The notes: generated by a model not told the origin, from the letters alone. Shown: positions 27,735 through 37,532, counted from the first letter of the stretch. The stretch: 64,000 nucleotides of DNA from an uncultured Bacteroidales bacterium (GCA_902779165.1 CACZAN010000006.1:1-64000); one strand, 5' to 3'. Made by a program: numbers and translations.

Positions 27735-28791
27735 GCAGATACTCTTTAGCCTGACGCTTCTGGCGACTCTGCTGCTGAGCAGTTGCCGAAAGGAGTTTGT
27801 CATTCCTCGCGCCAGCGGCCGTCCTTATGAAGTGATGGTGGTGATGACCGACAAGGACTGGCAGGCCACACAAGGCCGTGCCCTCTTTGCTGTTCTCGAC
27901 ACCGATATTCCCGGGTTACCGCAGCCGGAGCGTTCGTTCCATATCTCGCAGGTGGAGCCCAAACGCTTCGATAATATTTTGAATATCTTCCGCAATGTCA
28001 TCATCGTGGATATCAACAAGCAGATCTACACGAAGACCACGATGAAGTTCACCCGCGACAAGTATGCCATTGATCAGATTGTGCTGACTATCCAGAGTCC
28101 CACTCCGGAGGAATTTGCCGATTTCTGTTTCGACCACGGTCAGGACATCATAGATTTCTTGACCAAGATGGAGATGAACCGCCTCATCAAGGAACTGAAG
28201 GACAAGTATTCGAAGGTGACGGCCCAGCTGGCACATGAACTCTTCGACTGCGAATTTCACGCTCCTGATGAAATAAAGAGCTACAAGCGAGGCGATAACT
28301 TCTTCTGGACCAGCAGCAACGGTTCGTCAGCACTGGTGAATATCTGTATGTACAGTTATCCTTACGAGGGACCTGCAACCTTCAACAAGCAATATGTGTT
28401 GGCCAAGCGCGACAGCGTGATGGCTGTGAATATTCCAGGCACCCTTCCCTCGATGCACATGGCCACCGATACACTCTGTACCAGCGTCAAACCCATTGTC
28501 GTTCACAATCAGTATGCCCTCGAAGCCCGCGGACTCTGGTATATGGAGAACGACGGCATGGGAGGTCCTTTTGTCAGTCACTCGCGCGTAGATACAACCC
28601 GTAATCTCGTCATCGTCGTCGAGGGCTTTGTCTTCGCTCCGGAGAAGATGAAGCGCGGTCTAATGCGCCGTCTCGAAGGCTCGCTCTACACCCTTAACCT
28701 TCCAGACGAGAAAACCTCTCCCATTGTTACAACCCTCGAAGAAGTAGCCGTCACGGCAGAAGACCGTCGCGCTGCTCGCCAAAAGAAATAA
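27727..28791 (+). CDS. DUF4837 family lipoprotein
   Basis: A 354-residue lipoprotein (MNKQILFSLTLLATLLLSSC, lipidated Cys at 20). The mature part begins with PRASGRPYEVMVVMTDKDW and continues with SFHISQVEPKRFDNILNIFRN, which fit DUF4837, a Bacteroidetes family of unknown role usually encoded beside rlmN and pdxA, as here. The C-terminus is basic (AEDRRAARQKK). It overlaps rlmN by eight bases. Confidence 0.9.
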   Translation: MNKQILFSLTLLATLLLSSCRKEFVIPRASGRPYEVMVVMTDKDWQATQGRALFAVLDTDIPGLPQPERSFHISQVEPKRFDNILNIFRNVIIVDINKQIYTKTTMKFTRDKYAIDQIVLTIQSPTPEEFADFCFDHGQDIIDFLTKMEMNRLIKELKDKYSKVTAQLAHELFDCEFHAPDEIKSYKRGDNFFWTSSNGSSALVNICMYSYPYEGPATFNKQYVLAKRDSVMAVNIPGTLPSMHMATDTLCTSVKPIVVHNQYALEARGLWYMENDGMGGPFVSHSRVDTTRNLVIVVEGFVFAPEKMKRGLMRRLEGSLYTLNLPDEKTSPIVTTLEEVAVTAEDRRAARQKK

Positions 28792-28803
28792 TTGCATATC
28801 AAT

Positions 28804-29871
28804 ATGAGTAAAATCAAAGTAGGTATTACCCACGGAGACCCCAACGGCATTGGATATGAGGTCATCCTGAAAACATTTGCAGACCCTGCAATGCTGGAGC
28901 TCTGTACCCCCATTATCTACGGCTCACCCAAGGTGGCCAGCTACCACCGCAAGGCTCTTGAGCTCCAGACCAACTTTGCTACAGTTAATTCTGCAGCTAA
29001 TGTCCAACCAGACAACCTGAATCTCATCCCCTGCACTGCGGAGGAGGTGAAGATTGATTTCGGACAGTCAACAGCCGAAGCCGGAGAAGCAGCCCTGGCT
29101 GCCCTTGAACGTGCCGTCAAGGACTGGAAGGATGGGCTCATCGATGTCCTCGTCACGGCTCCCATCAACAAGCACAGTATTCAGAGCGATAAATTCAAGT
29201 TCCCGGGACACACGGAGTACATCCAGGCCTGTGTAGGCCACGACGGACAGCAGGCCCTGATGATCCTGATGAACGAACGTATGCGTATTGCTTTGGCAAC
29301 AACGCATCTTCCAATCGCCAAGGTGGCTCCTGCCATCACGGCAGACTTGGTGCTCTCCAAGTTGCGCGCACTCGACCATTCCTTGCGTCGCGACTTCGCT
29401 ATCTCCAATCCGCGCATTGCCGTTCTCGCCCTGAATCCTCATGCAGGCGAAGAGGGGCTGCTCGGTAAGGAGGAACAGGAGAACATCGTTCCCGCGATGC
29501 AGAAAGCGGAGGACGAGAAGATAAACGTCTTTGGCCCTTATCCTGCCGATGGCTTCTTCGGTACCCGTGCTTATGAATCGTTCGACGGAGTCCTCGCCAT
29601 GTATCACGACCAGGGACTTGCTCCCTTCAAGTTGCTTGCTATGGATGATGGCGTGAATTTCACCGCAGGTCTCGACCTCGTGCGCACCAGCCCTGATCAC
29701 GGCACAGCCTTCGATATTGCGGGTCAGGGCAAGGCTGACGAGAACTCTTTCCGTCAGGCTATCTTCACCGCTATTGATGTCTTCCGCGCACGCCAGGCCT
29801 GGGACGAAGCCCGCCAGAATCCTCTTCCCAAGCTCTTTGTTGATAAGAAAGACAAAAGCGAACGGGAATAG
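28804..29871 (+). CDS. pdxA: 4-hydroxythreonine-4-phosphate dehydrogenase
   Basis: A 355-residue enzyme of the DXP-dependent pyridoxal phosphate pathway. Conserved features: GITHGDPNGIGYEV at the start, TAPINKHSIQ, the metal ligands in FPGHTEYIQ, a later H in LNPHAGEEGLLG, and MYHDQGLAPFKLL near the C-terminus. NAD-dependent oxidation and decarboxylation yields 3-amino-2-oxopropyl phosphate. The ATG at 28804 gives the normal N-terminus; an upstream ATG at 28792 would add four residues. Operon neighbour of DUF4837 and the sigma-54 activator. Confidence 0.96.
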   Translation: MSKIKVGITHGDPNGIGYEVILKTFADPAMLELCTPIIYGSPKVASYHRKALELQTNFATVNSAANVQPDNLNLIPCTAEEVKIDFGQSTAEAGEAALAALERAVKDWKDGLIDVLVTAPINKHSIQSDKFKFPGHTEYIQACVGHDGQQALMILMNERMRIALATTHLPIAKVAPAITADLVLSKLRALDHSLRRDFAISNPRIAVLALNPHAGEEGLLGKEEQENIVPAMQKAEDEKINVFGPYPADGFFGTRAYESFDGVLAMYHDQGLAPFKLLAMDDGVNFTAGLDLVRTSPDHGTAFDIAGQGKADENSFRQAIFTAIDVFRARQAWDEARQNPLPKLFVDKKDKSERE

Positions 29872-29919
29872 TTATCAATGAAGTGAATGTCGCTGTTTGG
29901 TAGCGGCAAAATCAAATAC

Positions 29920-31191
29920 ATGGACGCCAAAGAATTACAACCCATCAAACAACGCTATGGCATCGTTGGCAACAGCGAAGGTTTGAACCATGCTCTTGAT
30001 ATCGCTCTTCAGGTGGCAAAGACCGACCTCTCCGTTCTCATCACTGGCGAGAGTGGGGTAGGTAAGGAGGTTATTCCCCGCCTGATTCACGACAACAGCC
30101 AACGCCGTATGCGCAAATATTTCGCCATCAACTGCGGGAGCATTCCTGAAGGCACCATTGACAGCGAACTGTTTGGCCACGAGAAGGGTGCTTTCACTGG
30201 AGCAATTGGCGAGCACGAAGGCTATTTCGGTGCAGCCAACGGCGGAACGCTCTTCCTCGATGAAGTGGGCGAATTGCCCCTGAGTACTCAGGCCCGTCTC
30301 CTCCGCGTTCTCGAGACGGGAGAGTATATTCGTGTCGGTTCCAGCGAGGTTCGCAAAACTGATGTACGTATTGTCGCCGCCACCAACGTGAATATTCAGC
30401 ATGCCATCCGCGACGGCAAATTCCGCGAAGACCTCTTCTTCCGCCTGAGCACGATTCCCATCAAGATGCCTCCCCTGCGAGAGCGTGGAGCAGATATTAT
30501 CCTGCTCTTCACGAAGTTCGCCATGGAGATTGCCGCCAAGTACCAGATGCCTGAGCGCATCAGTCTCACTCCCGAGGCTGCAGAGGTGATGAAGCGCTAT
30601 AAGTGGCCGGGCAATATCCGTCAGCTCAAGAACGTCACAGAGCAGATGTCTATTTTGATGCGCGACAGCCGAATTGTTACCCCTGAAATCCTTTCAGAGT
30701 ACGAGATCTGGCCGACAATCGAGGAGCAGGGCGGCTTGGTGCGTGTCGGGGCTGCCTCTTCAGACAGCCACTCCTACCAGTCTGAGCGCGAGATGCTCTT
30801 TCAGATGATCAATGCCCTCCACCGCGAGGTCAATGAGCTGAAGCAGAAGATTGCCTCCGGAGCAGCTGTCAGCACGGTTCCGAGGGAATCCCACGTTCCT
30901 GTTTCGCCCGTAACACCGGTGTCGCCTGCGGTGACTGTTGTTCCTGCAACTTCTCCTTCTGTGTTGTCTGTCGTGTCCCCCGACCAGAACCGCCACAGTC
31001 AGCCCGATGCCACCCCTTATGCAGAGGAATATGTCGAAGAGTCCTTGTCCATCGAGGATCAGGAGAAACGGCTCATCATCAAGGCGCTGGAGAAGAATCG
31101 TGGCCGCCGCAAGAAAGCTGCCGACGAGTTGCATATCAGCGAGAGAACCCTTTATCGTAAGATCAAGGAGTATGGATTGGAAGAGATTTAA
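29920..31191 (+). CDS. Sigma-54 dependent transcriptional activator without receiver domain
   Basis: A 423-residue bacterial enhancer-binding protein. After a short N-terminus the AAA+ domain (~15-235) shows Walker A GESGVGKE, the sigma-54 contact loop GAFTGA, Walker B GGTLFLDEVGELP and the arginine-finger region. A Ser/Pro/Val-rich linker (~290-345) leads to a Fis-type helix-turn-helix at the end (KKAADELHISERTLYRKIKE). There is no response-regulator or GAF domain, so its signal input is unclear. This gene order (pdxA, activator, lptE) is typical of Bacteroidetes. Confidence 0.93.
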   Translation: MDAKELQPIKQRYGIVGNSEGLNHALDIALQVAKTDLSVLITGESGVGKEVIPRLIHDNSQRRMRKYFAINCGSIPEGTIDSELFGHEKGAFTGAIGEHEGYFGAANGGTLFLDEVGELPLSTQARLLRVLETGEYIRVGSSEVRKTDVRIVAATNVNIQHAIRDGKFREDLFFRLSTIPIKMPPLRERGADIILLFTKFAMEIAAKYQMPERISLTPEAAEVMKRYKWPGNIRQLKNVTEQMSILMRDSRIVTPEILSEYEIWPTIEEQGGLVRVGAASSDSHSYQSEREMLFQMINALHREVNELKQKIASGAAVSTVPRESHVPVSPVTPVSPAVTVVPATSPSVLSVVSPDQNRHSQPDATPYAEEYVEESLSIEDQEKRLIIKALEKNRGRRKKAADELHISERTLYRKIKEYGLEEI

Positions 31192-31206
31192 GAGAGAGTG
31201 TGAAAG

Positions 31207-31773
31207 ATGAAAGATAAGTCTGCAATTACGTCCCTGTTCAGGTGGAAAGCCCCTGCGAAAGGTAAAATCCGTTTTTCCTTTTTCATGCTTTCGTTTGCCG
31301 CTTTGCTCCTCTCTTCCTGCGCCATCAGCTATAAGTTCAATGGCGCCAGTATTGACTATCAGAAGACCAAGACCATTCAGATAGACCCGTTCCCTATTCG
31401 CTCGGCATACGTATGGGCTCCCATGCAGTCCATCTTCAACAATAAGCTCACGGACATCTATGCCCAACAGACCAAGCTCAAGCAGGTCAAGCGTGGCGGC
31501 GACCTAGTCGTGGCTGGTGAGATTACGGGCTTCGACCAGTATAATAAGGGTGTGTCGGCTGACGGCTACAGCTCTCAGGTGCAGTTGAAGATGACGGTCA
31601 ACGTCCGCTTCACCAACACCAAGAATCATCAGGAGGACTTCGAACGTCAGTTCTCTGCTACTGCCGAGTACGACGCTTCCCAACAGCTGATGGCCGTACA
31701 GGAGGAATTGGTCACCCAGATGACCAAAGATATCACCGAACAAATATTTAATGCCACAGTCGCGAATTGGTAA
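31207..31773 (+). CDS. lptE: LptE-like LPS-assembly lipoprotein
   Basis: A 188-residue lipoprotein (lipobox LLSSC, Cys about residue 38). The segment after it, AISYKFNGASIDY, and FDQYNKGVSADGYSSQVQLK fit the Bacteroidetes LptE family, which plugs the LptD barrel and helps place LPS in the outer membrane. The N-terminus before the lipobox is long (37 residues) with several Lys/Arg; a later Met at residue 27 is possible but would leave no charged n-region. It lies 15 bp after the activator gene. Confidence 0.85.
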   Translation: MKDKSAITSLFRWKAPAKGKIRFSFFMLSFAALLLSSCAISYKFNGASIDYQKTKTIQIDPFPIRSAYVWAPMQSIFNNKLTDIYAQQTKLKQVKRGGDLVVAGEITGFDQYNKGVSADGYSSQVQLKMTVNVRFTNTKNHQEDFERQFSATAEYDASQQLMAVQEELVTQMTKDITEQIFNATVANW

Positions 31774-31791
31774 TCAAATAAATCACAGACT

Positions 31792-32604
31792 ATGCAATCA
31801 CTGACGCCATACCTCAAGAATCCCGAGTTGCTGGATGCCTCGGCCATCGAGGAACTCTTTGAGCTTGTAGACCGCCATCCTACCTTCCAGGCGGCTCGCC
31901 TGCTGTTGCTTCGCGGGCTCTATCAGTTGCAGGACGAGCGTTTCGGTCCCACCCTTCGCCAGACAGCCCTGATGGTTCCTGACCGCGCTCGGCTGTTCGA
32001 TCTGATAGAAGGTAGCAAGTTCCGCCTTCAGCCCGAGCCCCGTTCCCGTCAGCTTCAAGAGGCTGAGGCTCCCGATTCCGACCGCACCCAGTCCCTCATC
32101 GATACCTTCCTCTCGGGCTTGCCCGACGAGAGATCCCCCAAACGACCTCACGTGGCGGATGCCACTACGGATTATATGTCCTACCTCCTCCAGCAGGAGG
32201 ATGCCTCCTTGTCCGCAGAAGAACCTTTGGCTCTCTCCTCAGACGAAGTTGAAGCAGCATCCGAGGCAGAGGTAGAAGACTCCCTCGACGAGGAGCCCGA
32301 AGATATCCCCGTGCAGACACCAGGGAAAAAGTTTGGACAATTTTCTGCAAGGCGTTCAACTGGTGATGCAATCGATGAATGGCCCATTGATGAAGATAAA
32401 GATGCACAAAATGCACCTTCTGAAGCCTATTTTACCGAAACTTTGGCCCGAATTTACATTAAACAGGGCAAATATGACAAGGCAATTGAAATTATTCGGC
32501 GTTTAAGTTTGAATTATCCAAAAAAAAGTCGTTACTTTGCAGACCAAATCCGGTTCTTAGGGAAATTAATTCTCAACGAGCGGAGCAAAAACAAAGAAAA
32601 ATAA
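31792..32604 (+). CDS. Tetratricopeptide-type protein of the secG operon
   Basis: A 270-residue soluble protein. The N-terminal part (1-90) is helical and Leu-rich; the middle (~95-195) is acidic and disordered; the C-terminus (~205-265) holds one clear TPR-like pair (YFTETLARIYIKQGKYDKAI, then RRLSLNYPKKSRYF). Similar proteins sit between lptE and secG in other Bacteroidetes. Function is unknown. No signal peptide. Confidence 0.8.
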   Translation: MQSLTPYLKNPELLDASAIEELFELVDRHPTFQAARLLLLRGLYQLQDERFGPTLRQTALMVPDRARLFDLIEGSKFRLQPEPRSRQLQEAEAPDSDRTQSLIDTFLSGLPDERSPKRPHVADATTDYMSYLLQQEDASLSAEEPLALSSDEVEAASEAEVEDSLDEEPEDIPVQTPGKKFGQFSARRSTGDAIDEWPIDEDKDAQNAPSEAYFTETLARIYIKQGKYDKAIEIIRRLSLNYPKKSRYFADQIRFLGKLILNERSKNKEK

Positions 32605-32623
32605 TCATCAAAAAATAAAAATC

Positions 32624-33001
32624 ATGTACAATCTATTTGTTATCCTTGTGGTCATCGCATCCATCTTCATGTGCCTCGTAGTCCTCATCCAAGAGTCTAA
32701 GGGAGGCGGTCTCGCCAGCGGTTTCGCCAGCGGCAATCAGCTGATGGGTGTTCGCAAGACCACCGATGTCATCGAGAAGCTCACCTGGGCACTGGCTATC
32801 GCAATGGTCGTCTTCAGCATTGCTTCTGTTTACACCATCCCCGCAGCAGGCAGCGATGCTTCTGTCATGGAGAGCGCAGCTGTTCAGCAGCAGACCACGG
32901 CTCCCACCAACCTTCCTGGTATTCCTGCTACCGACGCTCAGGAAGCTCCCGCTGCTCCCGCAGAGACTCCTGCTGCTCCCGCAGAGACTCCCGCCAACTA
33001 A
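32624..33001 (+). CDS. secG: Preprotein translocase subunit SecG
   Basis: A 125-residue membrane protein. Two hydrophobic helices (about 3-22 and 53-72) flank the conserved cytoplasmic loop QESKGGGLASGFASGNQLMG, as in SecG. The C-terminus is an extra Ala/Pro/Thr-rich tail with a repeated AAPAETP unit that is not part of the core fold. It assists SecYEA-driven export. It is followed after one base by the GH115-type gene. Confidence 0.93.
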   Translation: MYNLFVILVVIASIFMCLVVLIQESKGGGLASGFASGNQLMGVRKTTDVIEKLTWALAIAMVVFSIASVYTIPAAGSDASVMESAAVQQQTTAPTNLPGIPATDAQEAPAAPAETPAAPAETPAN

Positions 33002-33002
33002 T

Positions 33003-35135
33003 ATGAGCGCGTCAATGCTATCATCAAGGATGAAATTTCTCGCCTCGACATTTGTTCTGGCAATGACAGCGCTGACCTTGCAGGCCAGCGCTTTCGTTTT
33101 ACCTGCACACAGGATACTTCGAATGTCTGTGGCAGAGCAGAACCACCCCCTGATGTCAACGGCTCTGGACCTGGTACGCTCCGACTTCCAGCGGGTCATG
33201 GACGTGTCGCTCCGCGTTTCCGACGAGCAGCCTCAGCTGCTGGTGGGAACCGTCTCCGGTCCCATGGCCACTAAACTCGCGGCAACCGGCGTAGACCTCA
33301 CTCCCCTGCAGGAGGAGGCTCAGGCCTTCATTGTGGCGGTTGCGCCCTCCGGACAGCTCGTTGTTGCTGGTAGCGATGCTTATGGTGTCGCCTACGGCCT
33401 CATGGAACTCTCGCGCCAGTTGGGTGTCTCGCCCCTGACGTGGTGGGCTGATGTGGATGTGGAGCCCCGCTCCCAGCTGTCGCTGGACGAAGGCTTCCTC
33501 ATTCATCAGACGCCCCACGTCTCCTTCCGCGGCATTCATGTTGATGACGTCACATGGGGTCTGCAGCCTTGGTTGACGAGGACCTTTGACCCGGGTGCAT
33601 CCTATACCATCGACCGAAAGATCACCCGTCACATCTTCGAGCTGCTCCTGCGTCTGCGCCTGAACCTCTTCTGGCCTCCGACGGACGAATCCTCGCGTGC
33701 CTTTTTGGCCACTCCCGAAGCTCGTTCACTGGCAGAATCCTACGGCATCTTCCTTGGCACAGATGTCGAGCAGCCGATAGGTTCTGAGGATCTGGTGCCA
33801 CGGATCATGTGCACCGACGACGGCTTCGGTTATCTCACCCGTTTCCCCTCTTATGAAGAGTCCCAGGACGACCGCGGCTGCGGCGTCTATTACCACGCGT
33901 CCTACAGCGGTGGCCCTCACGACTACCTGTGGCTCGGCACTGCCAGTCCCTTCCTGATGTTCCAGCAGCTGAGCGAAGCCTTCTATCACGGTGCCCGCCG
34001 TCTCTGGGTGCTCAATGTCGGCGATATCAAGCCCAGCGAGTACCAGCTCTCGCTCTTTGCCGATATGGCCTGGGACCTCAACGCTGTTCGCGAACTGACG
34101 ATAGGTCGCCATCTTGAGGAGTTCTTTGCTGCGAACGTCGCTCGCGACATCGCCCGCCTCGCTTCCATCTATATGAAGGAGTTCTACCACCTCTCTTTCC
34201 AGTGCAAGCCCGAGCATCTGGCAGGCACCCGCGTGGATGAACCTGACGGCGAAAGCGTGGATTGGAACAAGGTGCGCGACCTGCCCTGGAGCGAGAAGCG
34301 CATCCGTCATCGCCTGACGCGCTTTGACCTCATGCGCCGAAATGTAGAGTGGCTGGCAGACTCCGTGCGCCACGCCCACCCGTCGCGCTACGATGCCTTC
34401 TTCGAGCTGGTGGAGTACCCCGTAATGGCCGTCATCAACCAGAACCTGAAGTACCTGCTGGCACAGCTGGCGCGTCATGGGATTTCCTGGCTGTCGAAGG
34501 AGAATGTCGACGAGACCTGGCGCCGCTGCGACATTGCCCATAACCGCGTGCAGGAACTCACCCTTCAGTACAACGCTCTCCGTGGCGGCAAGTGGCAGGG
34601 AATCTTGAGTTCCAACCCTGCCGGGCGGCAGGTCTTCCAGCCTGTGCCCCACACCCGTGTGCAGTCGGCTCTGCCCCAGGACGTTCCCACCATTGCCACC
34701 TTCTACGGAGCCAGTTATAACGCCTCCAGCTTCAGCGGCAGTTCCATCCTCGATCCGGTGCTGGGCCTGGGTGCCTCCATTCGTGCAATGCCGATTCCCA
34801 AAGACTGCAACGTCACCTACAAGTTCAAACATAACTTCGGCAAGGAACGCTACGTTATCGTGAAGCTCCACCTGCTGCCTACCCACCCCATCCAGGCCGA
34901 GCAACGTTTCACCCTCTCCCTCGACGGCGGTGCGCCCCTGACCTTCACCTACGACACCGAGGTGGGCAGCGAGGAGTGGAAGACCAATGTGCTGCGCAAC
35001 TTCGCTGTTGTTCAGGCACGCATCCCCGTCACCCGTGCCACTGGCGAGCACCAGCTCGTGGTCAGTGCCCTTGACGACGGTGTCGTTGTCGACGAGCTCT
35101 TCGTCTATAAAGCACAGGGGAACGTGGAGTTTTAA
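33003..35135 (+). CDS. Shortened GH115-type protein (alpha-glucuronidase family)
   Basis: About 710 residues with a signal peptide (MKFLASTFVLAMTALTLQASA from the Met at 33030; ATG 33003 is one base after secG and is taken as start). GH115 landmarks: SFRGIHVDDVTW, LRLNLFWPP, SLAESYGIFLGT, YYHASYSGGPHDYLWL and RLWVLNVGDIKPSEY. GH115 enzymes remove glucuronic acid from xylan. Between YGIFLGT (ends ~253) and CTDDGFGYL (~270) there are only ~17 residues, where family members normally have over 100, including the conserved MRGDGDE-type motif. The reading frame is intact, so this is a deletion, not a frameshift. Activity is therefore uncertain. Confidence 0.75.
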   Translation: MSASMLSSRMKFLASTFVLAMTALTLQASAFVLPAHRILRMSVAEQNHPLMSTALDLVRSDFQRVMDVSLRVSDEQPQLLVGTVSGPMATKLAATGVDLTPLQEEAQAFIVAVAPSGQLVVAGSDAYGVAYGLMELSRQLGVSPLTWWADVDVEPRSQLSLDEGFLIHQTPHVSFRGIHVDDVTWGLQPWLTRTFDPGASYTIDRKITRHIFELLLRLRLNLFWPPTDESSRAFLATPEARSLAESYGIFLGTDVEQPIGSEDLVPRIMCTDDGFGYLTRFPSYEESQDDRGCGVYYHASYSGGPHDYLWLGTASPFLMFQQLSEAFYHGARRLWVLNVGDIKPSEYQLSLFADMAWDLNAVRELTIGRHLEEFFAANVARDIARLASIYMKEFYHLSFQCKPEHLAGTRVDEPDGESVDWNKVRDLPWSEKRIRHRLTRFDLMRRNVEWLADSVRHAHPSRYDAFFELVEYPVMAVINQNLKYLLAQLARHGISWLSKENVDETWRRCDIAHNRVQELTLQYNALRGGKWQGILSSNPAGRQVFQPVPHTRVQSALPQDVPTIATFYGASYNASSFSGSSILDPVLGLGASIRAMPIPKDCNVTYKFKHNFGKERYVIVKLHLLPTHPIQAEQRFTLSLDGGAPLTFTYDTEVGSEEWKTNVLRNFAVVQARIPVTRATGEHQLVVSALDDGVVVDELFVYKAQGNVEF

Positions 35136-35183
35136 GTTTTATGCAGGTGTTCAAAATCTAAATAATTATCAAGAGTAATCTCT

Positions 35184-36509
35184 ATGTTTGAAAATCTATC
35201 CGAACGCCTTGAACGCTCTTTCAAGATACTGAAGGGCGAAGGCAAAATCACTGAGATCAACGTCGCCGAGACTTTGAAGGATGTGCGCCGCGCACTCCTC
35301 GACGCCGACGTAAACTATAAGGTGGCCAAGCAGTTCACCGACACCGTGAAGCAGAAGGCCCTGGGCCAGAACGTCCTCACGGCGGTGAAGCCGCAGCAGA
35401 TGATGGTCAAGATTGTTCACGACGAGCTCGCACTCCTCATGGGTGGCGAGACCTCGGAACTCAACCTCTCAGGGCATCCGGCCGTCATCCTCATGGCAGG
35501 TCTCAACGGTGCCGGTAAGACCACTTTCGCCGGCAAGCTGGCCAACCTGCTGAAGACCAAGCGTCAGCGCCGTCCCCTCCTGGCTGCCTGCGACGTCTAT
35601 CGTCCCGCTGCCGTAGAGCAGTTGCGCGTGCTGGCAGAGCAGATAGGAGTGCCTATCTACATGGAACCCGACTCCCAGGATCCCGTGCAGATCGCCCTCA
35701 ATGCCATTCACGAAGCCAAAGCCAAGAGCTACGACACCGTCATCGTCGACACCGCCGGCCGACTGGCCATTGACGAGAAGCTGATGCAGGAGATTGCCGC
35801 CATCAAGCAGGCCATTAATCCCGACGAGACGCTCTTCGTTGTTGATGCGATGACCGGTCAGGATGCCGTGAACACCGCGCGTGAGTTCAACGAGCGGCTC
35901 GACTACACCGGCGTGGTTCTCACCAAACTCGACGGCGACACCCGCGGCGGTGCAGCCCTTTCCATCCGCACCGTCGTCGACAAGCCCATCAAGTTTGTGG
36001 GCACCGGCGAGAAGATGGAGGCCATCGACCCCTTCCACCCTGCCCGCATGGCAGACCGCATCCTCGGAATGGGCGACATCGTCAGCCTCGTGGAGCGTGC
36101 CCAGGAGCAGTATGATGAGGAAGAAGCCCGTCGCCTCGAACGCAAGATCCGTAAGAACCAGTTCGACTTCAACGACTTCTACGCCCAGATCCAGCAGATC
36201 AAGAAGATGGGCAACATCAAGGATCTCGCCTCGATGATTCCCGGAGTGGGCAAGGCCCTGAAGGACATTGACATCGACGACAACGCCTTCAAGAGCATCG
36301 AAGCCATCATCCTCTCGATGACGCCGAAGGAGCGCTCCCACCCCGAGTGCCTCAACACCAGCCGCCGCCAGCGTATAGCTCGCGGCTCCGGCACGGATAT
36401 CGCCGCCGTCAACCGCCTTATCAAGCAGTTCGACCAGACACGCAAGATGATGAAGATGGTCACAGATCCCAAAATGGCTGCTATGTTGTCGAAGATGCCG
36501 AGGAAATAA
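35184..36509 (+). CDS. ffh: Signal recognition particle protein Ffh
   Basis: A 441-residue SRP GTPase. The N domain (1-~85) precedes the G domain with G1 GLNGAGKTTFAGKLAN (about 106-121), DTAGR, TKLDGDTRGGAALS and GTGEK. The M domain (~295-441) has the SRP-RNA binding segment HPECLNTSRRQRIARGSG. It lacks a long Met-rich tail, as is usual in Bacteroidetes. It targets nascent membrane proteins to the translocon. It precedes folD. Confidence 0.97.
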   Translation: MFENLSERLERSFKILKGEGKITEINVAETLKDVRRALLDADVNYKVAKQFTDTVKQKALGQNVLTAVKPQQMMVKIVHDELALLMGGETSELNLSGHPAVILMAGLNGAGKTTFAGKLANLLKTKRQRRPLLAACDVYRPAAVEQLRVLAEQIGVPIYMEPDSQDPVQIALNAIHEAKAKSYDTVIVDTAGRLAIDEKLMQEIAAIKQAINPDETLFVVDAMTGQDAVNTAREFNERLDYTGVVLTKLDGDTRGGAALSIRTVVDKPIKFVGTGEKMEAIDPFHPARMADRILGMGDIVSLVERAQEQYDEEEARRLERKIRKNQFDFNDFYAQIQQIKKMGNIKDLASMIPGVGKALKDIDIDDNAFKSIEAIILSMTPKERSHPECLNTSRRQRIARGSGTDIAAVNRLIKQFDQTRKMMKMVTDPKMAAMLSKMPRK

Positions 36510-36524
36510 TTAGCGCAAGCACGA

Positions 36525-36629
36525 AGTTTAAAGTTTAAGGTTTATAGTTTAATGTAAACACCTTAGACATTAAACATCGCTTCGAGCATAATCATTCTTC
36601 ATTAAACTTTAAACCTTAAACTTTAAACT
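36525..36629. repeat. 30-bp inverted repeat of TTTAAA units before folD
   Basis: Arms 36525-36554 and 36600-36629 are reverse complements with one mismatch, 45 bp apart, built of 7-base units such as GTTTAAA and GTTTAAG. The right arm ends three bases before the folD ATG. It could form a long hairpin in the leader. The same units occur at 16974-16995. Confidence 0.8.
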
Positions 36630-36632
36630 ATA

Positions 36633-37508
36633 ATGACCCTCATCGACGGAAAATCCACCGCTGCCACCATCAAGGCAGAAATCAAGCAGGAAGTAGAGCG
36701 CATCGTCGCCGCCGGCGGCAAGCGTCCCCACCTCGCCGCCATCCTTGTAGGCCACGACGGCGGCTCCGAGACCTATGTTAATAATAAGGTACGCGCGTGC
36801 GAGGAGTGCGGCTTCCGCAGCACCCTCCTCCGCTTCGAGGACGACATCACCGAGGCCGAGCTCCTCGACCAGGTGGCCCGCCTCAACGACGATGCCGACA
36901 TCGACGGCTTCATCGTGCAGCTCCCCCTGCCTCGCCACATTGCAGAGCAGCGCGTCATCGAGGCCATTGATTACCGCAAGGACGTCGACGGCTTCCACCC
37001 CATCAACGTGGGGCGCATGGCCATTGGTTTGCCCACCTTCGTCAGCGCCACCCCCAAGGGCATCCTCGAACTCCTGCGCCGCTATGAGGTCCCGACGTCG
37101 GGCAAGAAATGCGTCATCCTCGGTCGCAGCAACATTGTAGGCAAACCCATGTCGCAGCTGATGATGCAGAAGGGGGTCGATGCCACCGTCACCGTCTGCC
37201 ACTCCCGCTCCAAGACTCTGAAGGAAGAGTGCCTGCAGGCCGACATCATCATTGCTGCCATCGGTCAGCCCGCCTTCCTCAAGGGCGATATGGTCAAACC
37301 CGGCGTCACCGTTATCGACGTGGGCACCACCCGCGTGCCCGATGCCACCCGCAAGAGCGGCTTCCGCCTGCAGGGCGATGTGGACTTCGATGCCGTGGCA
37401 CCCCTCGCCTCCAAGATCACTCCCGTGCCTGGTGGAGTAGGGCCCATGACCATCTGTATGCTGATGCAGAACACCCTTTCGGCGGCGAAACACGAATATT
37501 ATGAGTAA
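36633..37508 (+). CDS. folD: Methylenetetrahydrofolate dehydrogenase/cyclohydrolase FolD
   Basis: A 291-residue bifunctional enzyme that interconverts 5,10-methylene-, methenyl- and 10-formyl-tetrahydrofolate. Conserved blocks: [16 protein letters not shown] (catalytic Lys region), [25 protein letters not shown], the NADP-binding [17 protein letters not shown], and [17 protein letters not shown]. Length is normal. A long inverted repeat sits in its leader. Confidence 0.97.
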   Translation: MTLIDGKSTAATIKAEIKQEVERIVAAGGKRPHLAAILVGHDGGSETYVNNKVRACEECGFRSTLLRFEDDITEAELLDQVARLNDDADIDGFIVQLPLPRHIAEQRVIEAIDYRKDVDGFHPINVGRMAIGLPTFVSATPKGILELLRRYEVPTSGKKCVILGRSNIVGKPMSQLMMQKGVDATVTVCHSRSKTLKEECLQADIIIAAIGQPAFLKGDMVKPGVTVIDVGTTRVPDATRKSGFRLQGDVDFDAVAPLASKITPVPGGVGPMTICMLMQNTLSAAKHEYYE

Positions 37509-37532
37509 AAAAGTAAAAAAGTAGCCAAAAAG

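Noticed and set aside
29920..31191. Sigma-54 activator as a nitrogen-control regulator
   Set aside because: It has no sensory domain and sits in a cell-envelope operon. Nothing in the sequence points to nitrogen control.
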